A DNA stretch of 64,000 bases, from NCBI GenBank assembly GCA_028753945.1, contig JAPNXP010000011.1:3348001-3412000 (forward strand). The letters run 5' to 3'. Below the pieces are notes generated by a model. It saw nothing but the letters and a program-made list of their open reading frames with translations, did no database searches and was not told the DNA's origin. Source of the DNA: Hexactinellida sp. DTS-2022 (lineage: Eukaryota; Porifera; Hexactinellida). This document shows, one piece after another, positions 1 through 11,045 of this stretch (within the stretch, counting starts at the first letter, position 1; every line of letters starts with the position of its first letter). The position numbers were made by a program, and so were the translations under genes.

Positions 1-960
1 GTAGCAATAAATTGGACGTCGGCAAACTTGAAATGTTTTGCAAAAGTACTTATAAGTACATTTTGAACAATTTCCCCCTGGATCAGCATTACCCCTTCTC
101 TTCACAAACTTTTGGCACATTCCACTGAACTTACCGACAAGTACAACAGTGGATGCGGGATAAAGTTGTACTCTGAGGAGTGTATCGAAGCATTAAATAA
201 GCATATACGCCATTATAGAGACAAACTTGCCTGTAAAACATTCTTTAATGACAACGTTAGAGATATATTTATAATGCTTAGTATTCAAGCGATCCTATTC
301 TTCTGATTGTTAGGTGAAGTTGTCATACAAAAGTAGAATCCAAGAGAAACAAAAATTTATCCAAGGAGTTGTCACAAAAAGATTTACTTGTAAATTCACT
401 GATTATTTGTGATATAGGTAGTGAAATTGTTTCCGCAGCGATTGTAATTAATAAGAAATATATGTAAACGGTTGAAACTTATAAAGATAATAGTCTTGTT
501 ATTGGATAATTTAATAACATATAAATATTTTTAAATAATAAATAATCCCAATCGATATACTAGGAATCTAATCATATACCTAATTAATATATTTCGGTAC
601 TGTATCATCAAGATAATGACATTTTAGATATGAAAGACAATATTTCAAATTTGATGACGTAATAATTACAAAAATTGAAGCCATACAGTAATTCTGATTG
701 CGCCACTCGCTTTCTTAGGGTCGATAACCCACACCCAAATAATACATTCTATGTACCTAGGATGTGTAAAATGTCTATTCAAAGAGCATCGCCAATTTGG
801 GCCAACAGATTCTACAACGGATTCTTTTATCAATGCAACCTCCTCCCCAGATTTACATTGATAAAAAGAATCTGTTGATTTTTGAAGGTTAATTGACCTA
901 TCTACATGGTAATTGAATCAAATGATTGAAAATAACATAAACAAAATATACCTCCAATAA
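1..960. repeat. Dispersed repeat, inverted partner at 31230-31880
   Basis: Parts of this stretch recur on the opposite strand near 31230-31880. For example, the segment around 100-150 (TTCACAAACTTTTGGCAC) matches the reverse complement near 31760-31800, and 690-800 matches the reverse complement of about 31240-31340. Divergence is clear and no ends or target duplication were found. The short open frames inside are not convincing genes. Confidence 0.5.
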
Positions 961-991
961 AAATACTAGATTCCCGGATCAGCTTAGTGCA

Positions 992-1838
992 TCTATACTA
1001 TTAAAACAGAAACCTATGTATATACAAAAAGTGTTCTTTTATCTCGAGATCTACAGATAGCGATTAAAAAGTTGATTTTTTTTAACACAATTTAGGTAAA
1101 AAAGCTCGATTCCCTATAAGAAAATTCACCATAAAATTGTGTTTTTATGGAGTATTTTGTCTGTAATTCTGGAGATATACAGACAATTTCTACAAGTATA
1201 TATATTTGTTTGTATGTTCCGAGTTGATTGAAGAAACTGGACGGCATTGGCGTCGTAAATGCAAAGGTCAATCCATCGGGCCGCCCGGAAATTCCGGGTA
1301 ATGTCCGGGTAAACTCCGGGTAAACTCGGAGTATAGTGTTAGTAGCATGGGGACAATCCCTTCGGCCCGCCCGGACATTTCCGGGCACCCGGGCGGTTTA
1401 CGACGCCTATGCTGGACGGTATCCAAATGGGATTTTTGTCATATAGGGGTAACCTTTGGCACCCGCCAACAAGTTCAGGTTTCCACTTAAAATTTCTCAC
1501 ACCTCGACAAGTTATGACGTCATTGTCACATTTCGAGAACCCTGAAAATTAACTTTATCGCACATAATTCGCGCACTTTAAGAATAAAAAATCTGAAAAT
1601 TTATAGAACATGTACATTAATGATGAGGACACGTTGGTCACACCAGATCGCCAATATGCTTACTCATTATCGCATGATGACGTAATCACTAAATTACACA
1701 TTGTTTAAATTTGACTATGTAGGCCAATTTATGCTTTATAATCAATGTTAGAAGCGTGTAAACCACACATCAACCGCATAGCGGTTGGTGTGTGGTTGTG
1801 TTCTGCAGCGAAGCGACCTAGCAAGCGAAGCGCGCTAG
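992..1838 (+). mobile_element. Non-autonomous Helitron, copy 1
   Basis: It begins TCTATACTATTAAAAC after an A and ends CTAG before a T, the Helitron termini and A/T insertion context. Just inside the 3' end lies a long hairpin (ACCACACATCAACCGC and its complement), then GCGAAGCGCGCTAG. It is about 850 bp only because a 167-bp hAT-like MITE sits inside it. It has no RepHel coding capacity. Copies at 5929 and 52568 share the same ends and body. Confidence 0.87.
1245..1411. mobile_element. hAT-like MITE nested in Helitron copy 1
   Basis: The termini are CATTGGCGTCGTAAA and its complement TTTACGACGCCTATG, around a GC-rich body of CCGGGTAA-type repeats. It is flanked by a perfect 8-bp duplication, CTGGACGG. 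The other Helitron copies read through this site once (GTGGACGGTTTCC) and so give the empty site. A second copy in opposite orientation lies at 17711. Confidence 0.9.
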
Positions 1839-3090
1839 TAGTATAGATGTGATATGTCTTCTATCCCTAGTATTTCGGTTACTTATATTAGAAGCTGCTT
1901 CCTAGATTTTCTTACACAAATCAGCTGCTTCCCAGATTTTCATTACACTAATCTAATCAATATTTTAATTTAGAGACTGGGAAGAAGAATGAAACCTTGA
2001 ATTACCTTGAGATACAATTAACACATAATCAATGATATTATTGGTATCTACCACGATGTCACTCACCACGCAACCAATATTACTCTTGACGGAATTCGAA
2101 GCAAATACGATTGGAGAGACATTTAGAACGACTGTGAAGAATGTGAAAGCTATTTTCTCGCATTAATTCCTATATAATTCATTTTTAGCTAGTCTTCCCC
2201 ATTTAGATCGAAACTTGCCACACCTACCAGAATTATACCGCTGTTACCTCAGCCTCAGCGAGAACTCTAGCCAATCGCCTCTTCAAAAGAACCATGGTAT
2301 CATTTCGGAATAGATCTTGTTGCAATATGTCCCGATAACCATTTGAATTTCAGCATAATATGGTCATCGTAGCTACTCTAGCATATTTGTAATCGCCGTC
2401 CTTATCTAACAACACTCACAAAACGCTCGATATTAAATGTACATCATTAACATCACTAAATCACTAACTATTATCTTCCATTGACTGAATTTGATTTTAC
2501 GAGCAAAGAAAATCGCCACCACGAACGTTAATTGGTACAACGAATATAGTAATTGCTATCCCTATGATGACCCAATGCAAATCAGAAGTATTTGGTTATT
2601 CACTCGCAGGTCTGTTACCTGTTGTGATTCAGTTAATTAGTATCACCTAAGCATCAAGTTGAAGAGATAATTACCATCGCGACCAATCCATCGCCATCTA
2701 ACCATCTGAATATCATCATACAAAATGCATCACTACCCATAGCATACCATATGTGGGGGTGAGAACACAACAGCATCGTGCAATTCAATACCTAATTTCT
2801 AAGAAAGCAAACATTCTCGCAGCTCTGAACTTAATCGTATCCTTGCAGTGTAGATCGGTTCGATATATCTTAGAAACATAATAGATGTAAAGTATTCAAG
2901 ATATTTATCCAGAAACTACATAAATAATCTTACAGTGAGCTTTTATATGCACTTCGTTGGCTTCATATAAAAGTTTGATCAAGGTTATGAAATTAAAAAT
3001 AATTCATAATTTGAGTTATATATTGGAATGTATAGCACGGAATTCTAGCTAAAATATTTGAGTGTTGATTGAATTTTATATAGTACCAAC
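1839..3090. other. No recognisable gene
   Basis: About 1.25 kb of AT-rich sequence. I see no open frame of note, no terminal repeats and no target duplication. If the Mondo gene extends off the left end, this is intron. Confidence 0.5.
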
Positions 3091-3917
3091 CAGGGTTTAT
3101 CTATCAGTTGTGGTCAAAAAGTGCGTGTTTGCGTTTCGATTTAGGTCCAGGGTTGGCATTTAATTAGGTGCCGGGTGTATGGCTAAGATTTTCTGCTTCA
3201 GAAATGCTTGGATAAACAACTGTTTGTGCACCTTTCAATTTACCTCCATAAAATAATGCCGCATCATTGAATTATACTGATTATGTACAGTGTACTCCGC
3301 TTAATTGGGACACCGGTTAATCGGGACAGCCGCTTAATTGGGACAACGCCCCAAGAACAGAATCCTTTCATTAGAAGCTATTACTAAATTTTCGGTTAAT
3401 CGGGACAAACTCCGCTTAATCGGGACAAACTAAACAAATTTGGTTCAAAATTGGTGCTCGATCAATAGAAAATTCATATTAATCAGAACAAATTCTAATA
3501 ATCTTTGTCAATACTGATGAAGGCTGGACAAAATATCTAAATATTGTCTATTTCTTATTGATTTCCGTTATATCGAAATTTACCAGAGATTATGACCTTG
3601 CGGTTCAGGGATCTATCAAACTGTCCAGAGAATATTACGGCTCATACTATGGATTTGAGAAGAATCAAGGGTCCGCAGGCATTGGAGGAATTGTTGTAAC
3701 AGGTTTAAGACCAAGATTTGTGTAAATCACAGGTAAATGACTACTTTACAAAAGTTTTTCGGTTAATTGGGATCTCCGCTTAATCGGGACAAGAGGCCTG
3801 GAACAAACGTGTCCCAATTAAGCGGAGTAGACTGTATTATGTCTAATACCTTTACCGTGTCGGAAATTTTATACCCATAATAAAGTGCCAGCCACGAAAA
3901 TCCTAGATAAACCCCTG
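3091..3917. mobile_element. hAT-type non-autonomous element
   Basis: The ends are CAGGGTTTATCTA and TAGATAAACCCCTG. The 8-bp flanks are GTACCAAC and GTACGAAC, seven of eight identical. A Tigger-like MITE is nested at 3288. A second copy of the body occurs at 51945-53959. Confidence 0.8.
3288..3834. mobile_element. Tigger/pogo-like MITE, TA target
   Basis: The terminal inverted repeats are CAGTGTACTCCGCTTAATTG and the near-perfect complement ending in GTAGACTG, flanked by TA on both sides. The homologous hAT copy near 52130 reads GATTATGTATTATGG across this point. That empty site shows TA was duplicated on insertion. It has no coding capacity. Confidence 0.88.
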
Positions 3918-4740
3918 GTACGAACAAATGAATGATATATTTGGTAGAGTCTTAGATCTCATATATTGAGCTATTAGCGCTTGTTTTTCACACGGTCTAT
4001 ATTTGACTATTGATCATAAAAACAAGGGCAAGGAGAATAGCTTTAACAGTTACAAATAAGTCTATTATTGTTTTAATAAATATCTAATAGCTCCAATTTG
4101 TTTAAAGGCTGGCAGCTGTGCTGTTAACACCAATTTTGTTTCCAGCCTGTTATTTCTCCTAACATTATCACGATTATTATTGTGGAAGATATAATGCAAC
4201 CTCGTTTGTACGAACGGTTAATCTGAAATTCCGGACAAGACAACAAACAGTTCCACAAAATCTGGTCCCTACAATGGCTATTTTAATACGAACTCCGAAT
4301 AAAGCGAAATTTTTTTGCATCAGTTTGTGTTCGTATTAACGAGGTTCTACTATAAATGTTTGAAAATGTTAATTTTATACCTAAACACAGGCTAAGTGTG
4401 GTATATGACAAATTTTGATCTACACAGCCTCTCCGAAATTTACAATCGATTTTTGGACACATTTAATGGGACTTTATAGTTTAATCTTAAATTGTACAAA
4501 TTGCCTCGAATTCAAGTGATATCCATGAAGATTCGAATGTGAATGATTAGCATGTCTGATTTAAATTTAGAAGCGGCCGACATAAAGTACAACATGCGTT
4601 ATCAGCCTAACTATTTATTTGGGAAACACATTAAATATCATTCGAAAATCATTACATTTTCTCAATATGACTACTCTTATTATCAATACCCCGTTTCAAA
4701 TGCGATAGCAAATCAAAAAATACTTGTTGGTAGTTCACAG
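3918..4740. other. No gene; decayed Tigger-like ends
   Basis: Around 4195-4350 there are inward-facing segments resembling the ends of the 26136 element (CAACCTCGTTTGTACGAAC and ATTAACGAGGTTCTACTATA). This suggests an eroded TA-target MITE. Nothing else is recognisable. Confidence 0.4.
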
Positions 4741-4744
4741 GAGG

Positions 4745-4880
4745 TATGATAAGGGTCTCCAAACTGCATTTCCAAGATCAACCCTGTTCTTATAATGCTT
4801 CCCAGCAAAGTATTTTAAGTCGCAGGGAGCAAGATCAGGAAAGTAAGCAGGATGCATTGCATTACCATGCATCATTTCAG
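4745..4880 (-). pseudogene. mariner-type transposase fragment
   Basis: On the minus strand one frame reads HPAYFPDLAPCDLKYFAGKH. This is the mariner/maT catalytic signature around the third acidic residue (HPxYSPDLAPxD). The frame is open only for a few dozen codons, and neighbouring sequence to about 5260 shows scattered, frame-broken similarity. No matching terminal repeats were found. It is a decayed Tc1/mariner transposase gene, not a functional one. Confidence 0.65.
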
Positions 4881-5341
4881 AGGAAATTGATGGTATAGGA
4901 AAAGTATACACTGTTAAATCAAATTAAATCTTTTCACCGACCAGTTATGAGCAGTGAAAATGATTTATGTCATCATAGTGAAGCGTCAATAAGTGCAACA
5001 AAACGAATTAGGGATAGAGCAAGATATTCTCAATGTTGAGGAGTTTCGAAAAACTACATGCATTCATTTTATTCCCCAATTCCATGCAGGTATATTATGG
5101 ATTTGTAGTCAAAAGCAAATTGAATACATATCTACTTTTTGTCGGGCGTGTGTATCTCATAGCTTCCAGTATTGAAGTTGAGCACCATGATTAGGAGCAA
5201 AAATTGTATGATTGTATCAAACTAGGAGAATCATGTTGAATTTCCAGCCCGAGTTGTTTGGAAAAATAATCTCGCAGTACTTCGAATTCATTACTAGCAG
5301 CCAGTTCGAACAGATGGTAGAATTTTGTATAATTTGTCCAT

Positions 5342-5830
5342 GGCCAAAAGGATTAGAACAACAATAATTTTAATGGAGACACAATATTCGTCTGGTAACT
5401 TATTAATGGCTGTTTAAACTAGACTGAAGAACTATAAATATCTTACTAGGTATAGTTAGAAATTAAATATAAAATGATTTCATGCCATTTGAGCCAATAT
5501 CGATGAAGTGGTACTCAGCAAAGTGCCACTTTTGGCAGAAATGGGAATGTGGCTGTATCTCAGTAGAAAATAATCATAAATAATTTGAAATTAAGCAAGT
5601 AGAGTCATTCGACAACGTGGAATTCAAAAATCACAATTTATATATTCTAATTGCCTCATAATAATCAGAAATTATATATTGAATTAGCTCAGTGTGCAGT
5701 TAATGAGTTAAATACCTAGCACCTCCACTAAAATAGAATTTCAAAATCATATCATTGATGTGTGATAAAAGAAATTTACAATAACTAAAATTATCGCATC
5801 ATAAATCCATTCACGCGTTCATGTTATGGG
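5342..5830. repeat. Degraded Tc1-like MITE copy
   Basis: Begins CCAAAAGGATTAGAACAAC and carries the internal landmark GTGGTACTCAGCAAAGTGCC of the family seen at 7320, 19935 and 59808. The right end is not recognisable. Confidence 0.4.
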
Positions 5831-5928
5831 ATTATACCTCAAATGAGTATAGAGAAGAAGTATGTATAATGTCAATTATAAAGTCCGATGCGGAACCAGC
5901 ATTATGCATAGAATGCAAAAATTAATAA

Positions 5929-6419
5929 TCTATACTATTAAAACACAAGGCTGGATGTATATATATATAATAGTTTGTATGTCACGAGTTGATTGAAGAA
6001 AGTGGACGGTTTCCAAATGTGATTTTTGGCATATAGGGGTAACCTTTGGCACCCGCCAACAAGTTGACTTAAAATTTCTCACCTCGACAAGTTATGACGT
6101 CATTATCACATTTCGAGAACCCTGAAAATTAACTTTATCGCACATAATTCGCGCACTTTAAGAGATAAAAATCTGAAAATTTAATAGAACATGTACATTA
6201 ATGATGCGGGCACGTTGGTTACACCAGATTGTCACTACACTTACTCATTATCGCATGATGACGTAATCACTAGATTTCACATTGTTAAATTCTACTATTT
6301 TAGGCCTATTAACGCTTAATAATCAATGTTAGAATTGTATAAACCACACATCAACTGCGAAGCGCTTAGTGTATGGTTGTGTTCTGCCGCGATGCGACCT
6401 ATCAAGCGAAGCTCGCTAG
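5929..6419 (+). mobile_element. Non-autonomous Helitron, copy 2
   Basis: Starts TCTATACTATTAAAAC after A and ends GCTCGCTAG before T, with a 3' hairpin (ACCACACATCAACTGC and partner). At 491 bp it lacks the MITE that splits copy 1. It has no replicase or helicase coding sequence. Confidence 0.9.
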
Positions 6420-6492
6420 TAGTATATAATTCTAGGAATGCACAATTAAGCGGATATGAAGAAAATCACCGAAAGAAAAAGTATGAAAATAC

Positions 6493-6743
6493 CTATCATA
6501 TGTATCTGCATTTGTCATAGTGTCAAATTTTTGTTGTGAATTGTAAATGGTCCTCTCTAAATTTACGATTTGGGTGTTTTCTGTGGGAGAAAATTCATTT
6601 TTAGAACCGCGGTGTTGAGCAAGATCAAAGTGAGCTGTATTATTAGGAAGAGATGTGGAGAAAATAGAGTTTGAAGGTAGGTGATTTGAGAGTGAATTAT
6701 TGGAGCGATATGAGTCTTCTTGTTGAAGGGGTTCATAGTAACC
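6493..6743 (-). CDS. Possible third Mondo-like exon (central region)
   Basis: The minus strand shows a strong acceptor (pyrimidine-rich, ending TTTTCCCAG) at 6744 and a donor GTATTTTC below 6493. Between them is an open frame of 251 nt starting GYYEPLQQEDSYRSNN and ending TNADTYDR. The exon enters in phase 0, which fits the phase-0 end of the exon at 24188, and leaves after two bases of a codon. The Ser/Asn/Pro-rich peptide would suit the disordered middle of a Mondo protein, but it carries no diagnostic motif. The assignment rests on strand, phase and splice sites alone. It could belong to another gene, or other exons could lie between. Confidence 0.5.
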
Positions 6744-7144
6744 CTGGGAAAATAATAAAATAATATAACTAGATAAAATAGGTAATACAGGAATTAAAGT
6801 TAAAACCGCATCAGCCAAATACTGATAAAACAGAATATCTGGTCAACCGAAGAGTTGTTCCAAAAATATATTTGGTCAACAGAATATTTCCTCAGCCAAA
6901 TAAGTAATTTGATTTATCGAATACTTGTTCAACAGAATAGCGATATTCGGTTGACCACATAATTATAGAAATAGGAATTTATAGTTTCCTGAACATGTAG
7001 AGAGCGTTTTGGATAAATAATGCGAAACTCTCCGATATTGAATTAAATATCTGGATTGTCCGATATTCGATAAATTCAGAAATGGGGAAATATACACAAT
7101 TGATAGTCAGTTTAAGACGGTAGGTCTAAAACAATTATATTATA

Positions 7145-7306
7145 CAGTTGTTTCCGCTTAATAGCATCAGTTTGGCCCAATTAAGAGGATAGATCTAATA
7201 ATCGAACATATTTTGAGGCAAACTGTAATTCGGTCCTATAAATTCTGTAAATTTAGACCACATTAAGTGTAAAATCTGTTAACGGGAGGCTCTATTAAGC
7301 GAAGTT
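7145..7306. mobile_element. Tigger-like MITE, diverged
   Basis: Starts CAGTTGTTTCCGCTTAATAG after TA and ends near GGCTCTATTAAGCGAAGTTC. Size and interior resemble the better copy at 21442. Confidence 0.5.
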
Positions 7307-7319
7307 CGTATACTTTATA

Positions 7320-7870
7320 CTAACAAGCCAAAAGTATTTGAACAACGGTAATTTGAATGCAGAAACAATATTCGTCTAGTAATATAGTATTCACGGCTGT
7401 TGAATCTACTCAGAAATTAGTATTATAGTTAAAATTAAAAATAGTAAGATTTCATGACATTTGAGTCAATATTGATGAAGTGGTATAAGTGTCTCTGCCA
7501 CGAGCCACTTGTAGTACAATTGGCACAAATTGGAATGTAGCTACATTTCAGTAGAAAATAATCAAAACGATGTGAAATTAAGCGCCTAGAGAACTAACAA
7601 GTAGAATTCAAATGTGAATCAGAACTTGAATAATTGTCTGATAATGAGGAGTAATTATATATTTAATTATCTCATTATATAGTCTCATTATATAATGTGT
7701 TTAGCACAACCATAAAAATGCAAATTCACAAATTTTGCCAATTCAGTTTACTTAACAAATTGATTTATGGAAACATCTATGTTGAAGCATTGACAAATGT
7801 TATTATTCCGCTAATAGCTTGAATGAATAAATAATAATCGTTGTTGTTCAACACTTCTGGCCGGATAGCG
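7320..7870. mobile_element. Tc1-like MITE (GCCAAAAGTA family)
   Basis: The left end is CTAACAAGCCAAAAGTATTT and the right end is CACTTCTGGCCGGATAGCG, next to TA. The interior carries the family landmark of alternating GCCAC/GTGGC near 7495-7535. Confidence 0.65.
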
Positions 7871-7871
7871 T

Positions 7872-7917
7872 ATATTAAAACACAAGGCTGGAAATGCATT
7901 TATATATATATAGTACA
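7872..7917 (+). mobile_element. Helitron 5' fragment
   Basis: TATTAAAACACAAGGCTGG matches the Helitron 5' region at 5935 and 52575, directly abutting two Tc1-like MITEs. The extreme 5' terminus and all of the 3' end are missing. Confidence 0.5.
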
Positions 7918-7918
7918 T

Positions 7919-8377
7919 ATACTCACCTCTCAAAAGAATTCGTACTCCTTAACAATGATCCTTGAAAATAGTCCATATTATGTTTGTTATATTGTCAAAA
8001 TATATGGGATAATTCTATTTTTATTTCAGGTTCGTGTTCTACGCATGCGAAATATAATTTGGAGAAGCTTTCAACTCAATTGCTTATTGATTAGGTTGGA
8101 AATTATCATATTTCGGCAAAGAGTATCACTTTTTCAAAATGCCAATATGGTATAAGGTGGGAACATGTGGCACGTAGTGACATTAGATTAACCATAATCA
8201 ACAATTAATGTGTTGAAAGTTCTACAATGCATAATTCGAATGTGTATAATACGAATCTGAAATCAAAATTGAAATATCACATATATTTTGTACACAACAC
8301 GCGTTAATAATAAAATACTATAGTACTTATTTTCAATGGAGTAATTTTGGAGTACGAATACTTTTGAGAGGGCAGGG
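7919..8377. mobile_element. Second Tc1-like MITE family
   Basis: The left end CCTCTCAAAAGAATTCGTAC is complemented at the right by GTACGAATACTTTTGAGAGG. A related, left-truncated copy is at 53985. The 104-codon open frame inside is not a gene. Confidence 0.65.
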
Positions 8378-8389
8378 TATATATATATC

Positions 8390-8650
8390 AGGGAATGGAA
8401 GGTTCACGAACGAAATTATTGAACTTGAACGAACTGAAAACGCAGGACTTTCATGGGATTCACGCTGAACGAATGCCAACAGTCTGAATGGTAGTTGAAC
8501 GAACTAAAATGAATTTCAATAAATTAGTAATAGTGAATCATTAATCTATAGGTATAATATAAATATACAGGGGTGCCGTACCCATTTGGGCAGGTGGGGC
8601 CGTGGCCCCTCGGCCCCGGATATTCGGGTGGGACTAGTTGGGCCAAAGGC
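8390..8650. repeat. Repeat fragments
   Basis: 8397-8515 (GAACGAAATTATTGAACTTG) recurs at 33543-34040. 8571 onward starts CAGGGGTGCCGTACCC and looks like one end of a hAT-type MITE; its partner end was not found. Confidence 0.4.
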
Positions 8651-8874
8651 TCTTAGCCCCATCATGGTTTTCATAATTTACAATAATGAATACTATTGTT
8701 GTTAAGTCTCGACCAGACCTCTCATACGACAATCCAATTCCAAAAAGGTGATAAATGGATTCGTCAAGGCGAGAGAATACATTAACTTTTGAAGGAATTC
8801 AATGAATTATGATAACATAGTTAATGAAATTCTAAAAATATTACAGTGCTTTAGATTAGTTGAGTTACCGTATA

Positions 8875-8983
8875 TACCTTATTATAGGAAATTAACGCGC
8901 CATGAAATTAACTCGAATTTCTCCAAATCGCGTTAATTCCTTCGCGTTAAATACATGGCGCGTTAATTTCCTATAATAAGGTA
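8875..8983. mobile_element. Near-perfect palindromic MITE
   Basis: A 109-bp hairpin. TACCTTATTATAGGAAATTA followed by ACGCGCCATG is mirrored by its exact complement at the right. The same terminus bounds inner parts of the large inverted repeat at 40813-41910. Confidence 0.8.
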
Positions 8984-9500
8984 AATAAATAATAGCTTCC
9001 CCTCCCCTCGAAAAATAGCTCCCCCAAAGTAGCAAATAAAAATTTATTACCGCTGCCCGGAGTAAACAAATACTGTATCTAATCAAAATGATTATCAACC
9101 GACTATGTATTACAGTGGATGCCGGAACATCGTCGAAAACTGCATATAATGTTCTTATAACCGCAATGGTCTTATAATCGGTATAAGTAATATAGGGTAA
9201 TTAGCAACCGTTGTCCTGTAGAATGTTCTTATATCCGGTGTTCTTATAACCGATATCTACGGTATAAATAATTTGTATAAAATGTGATTTTCTCGAAATT
9301 TCATAATTTTTGGTCCCAAATGGCGAAAAAAATAACAATCACCTTATTCGAGTGAATATGGTAGTTTGAATTAAATTAAATTAATTAATTAATCAGCACA
9401 ATAGTCTACATTTCGTTTACTATTAATTTATTCTATCGAGTCTATCAATTCTATTCGGTTTAGACCTGACCGTGACCTTCGTTATATAAGCCCTTACTAC
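8984..9500. other. No recognisable gene
   Basis: AT-rich sequence. The stretch at 9470-9500 (CGTGACCTTCGTTATATAAG) recurs in reverse near 11635, so it belongs to some dispersed repeat. Confidence 0.4.
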
Positions 9501-9544
9501 GAGGTGCATGCATTTGTCAGAATTTTGGAGTTGGCATTCGTCAG

Positions 9545-9805
9545 AATTATCATGACCTTCACTTGTCCGAATCAATATTTGTTCGACTGTCACTTGTCCG
9601 AATCAATATTTGATCGACTGTCACTTGTCCGAATCGATATTTGTTCGACTGTCACTTGTCCGAATCAATATTTTGATCGACTGTCACTTGTCCGAATCAT
9701 TATTTGATCGAATGTCACTTGTCCGAATCAATATTTGTTCGACTGTCACTTGTCCGAATCAATATTTTGATCGACTGTCACATGTCCGAATCAATAATTA
9801 GTTTG
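9545..9805. repeat. 31-bp minisatellite
   Basis: About eight units of TCACTTGTCCGAATCAATAT plus TTGTTCGACTG, with TTGT/TTGA/TTTTGA variants. The short open frames across it are repeat artefacts. It shares a core (ATTCGGACAA) with the array at 49380. Confidence 0.93.
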
Positions 9806-9826
9806 AATATGAAGTTAATGATCACT

Positions 9827-10662
9827 GGGGCCTTATTCACTAAACTACTTAAACTTAAACGTAAACTAAGTAAACTAACTATTTCCCAGAAAACTAAGTA
9901 AACTAAGTAAACTAAGTATTTTTCTTACTAGTACTTAGCAAAAACTAAATAGGTATCCACAAAGCAAAACTAAGTAAACACTTAGTTTAAACTTAGTTTT
10001 GAGCAAAATACTTGGTTTTACTTAGTTTTCTGGGAAATACTTAGTTTTTTAATTAGATACAATTTCTAAGTAAATACTTATATGGAGCTGAGTTACTGGT
10101 AACTTAAGTGATTTTTATTTATGTCTAAATTTCATTTCTGAGGTTATGGGTCTTTTAGAATTCCAAACTTCCTTATATGGCAGTTCAGTTACCAGTACCT
10201 GAACTACATATAAGTAAGGCCGATGTTAATGATAATATTGTTTCAGCTCCATACGAAGTATATCCGAGGATGCGGGCGGGCGGCATCTCATTATCATTAT
10301 CTCATTATTTGATGACGGCATACTGTAGTTAATAATTATCTGAGCAAATATTCTAATTTGTGAGTGTTTATTGATAGAAATGAAATGAAAGTTTTGATAA
10401 ATAAATATTTTATTTCAACACTATCATAATCTTAAATACTGTCGATGTTGATTCTGCATAATGAATTTTAAATAATGAAAATTTAATATAAACTAATTAA
10501 ATACTTAGCTTGGGATAAAAACTAGGTGAATATACTTAGTTTTATTTAAGAAGAATAAACTTGATAATACTTAATGATAACTAAGTATACACCAAGTAAA
10601 ATACTTAGTTTATACTTAGTTTAAGTTTAATTTTAGTTTAAGTAAATAGTGAATAAGGCCCC
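9827..10662. mobile_element. TIR element filled with ACTTAGTTT-type repeats
   Basis: The ends are GGGGCCTTATTCACTA and TAGTGAATAAGGCCCC. Both arms, about 9840-10080 and 10480-10650, are dense degenerate copies of AACTAAGTAAAC or its complement. The middle holds a smaller inverted pair (GAGTTACTGGTAAC and GTTACCAGTACCTGAAC). No convincing target duplication was found. Confidence 0.75.
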
Positions 10663-10772
10663 AGCAGAGCTGTAAAATTATAAACTATTACTTGCTTGAG
10701 CACAGGGATCATAAAATAGGAGTTATTTAATAAATTACTTAATAGAATATGAAAATAATAATAATAATATAA

Positions 10773-11045
10773 TTAATCTGTGAAAATCTGAAACTTAGAC
10801 TCTATAAAGGAACGGCACATGGGACAGGGTTTCCCAAGGTCAGCGATTCTTTGGACACATAGATTGCAGCAGTTTGCATGCCGACAAGGCATAAATACCC
10901 ATATATCAGTACGGGGTCCAAGACAAACAACACATTGATTTCCTGATACATAATTTTCATCAATCTCATCTTCGGCTATGTTTCCGATTGGATTGATTAT
11001 GATTTCAAAAATTGCCACGGATTGTAAATTCCATCTTGGAGTTTT
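10773..11045 (-). CDS. RING-finger open frame, probably transposon-derived
   Basis: The frame contains a full C3HC4-type RING. Ligands are at residues 29, 32, 45, 47(H), 51, 54, 65 and 68 counted from the GTG at 11018, and the protein ends 13 residues after the last Cys. RING domains usually act as ubiquitin ligases that recruit an E2. No ATG precedes the domain in frame, and the frame is closed by TAA at about 11046-11048, so this looks like the last exon or a 3' remnant. Ligand spacing and C-terminal length are the same as in the RING frame at 47587 downstream of the MULE transposase. A common MULE-type source is therefore likely. It lies inside the proposed Mondo intron on the same strand. 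Confidence 0.7.
   Translation of the reverse strand, partial: KTPRWNLQSVAIFEIIINPIGNIAEDEIDENYVSGNQCVVCLGPRTDIWVFMPCRHANCCNLCVQRIADLGKPCPMCRSFIESKFQIFTD

Noticed and set aside
1092..1388. 98-codon minus-strand frame, with a similar frame at 17734-17973.
   Set aside because: Both are readings of the same GC-rich hAT-like MITE family and run past its ends.
7841..8155. 104-codon frame.
   Set aside because: It spans the junction of three MITEs and has no protein-like features.
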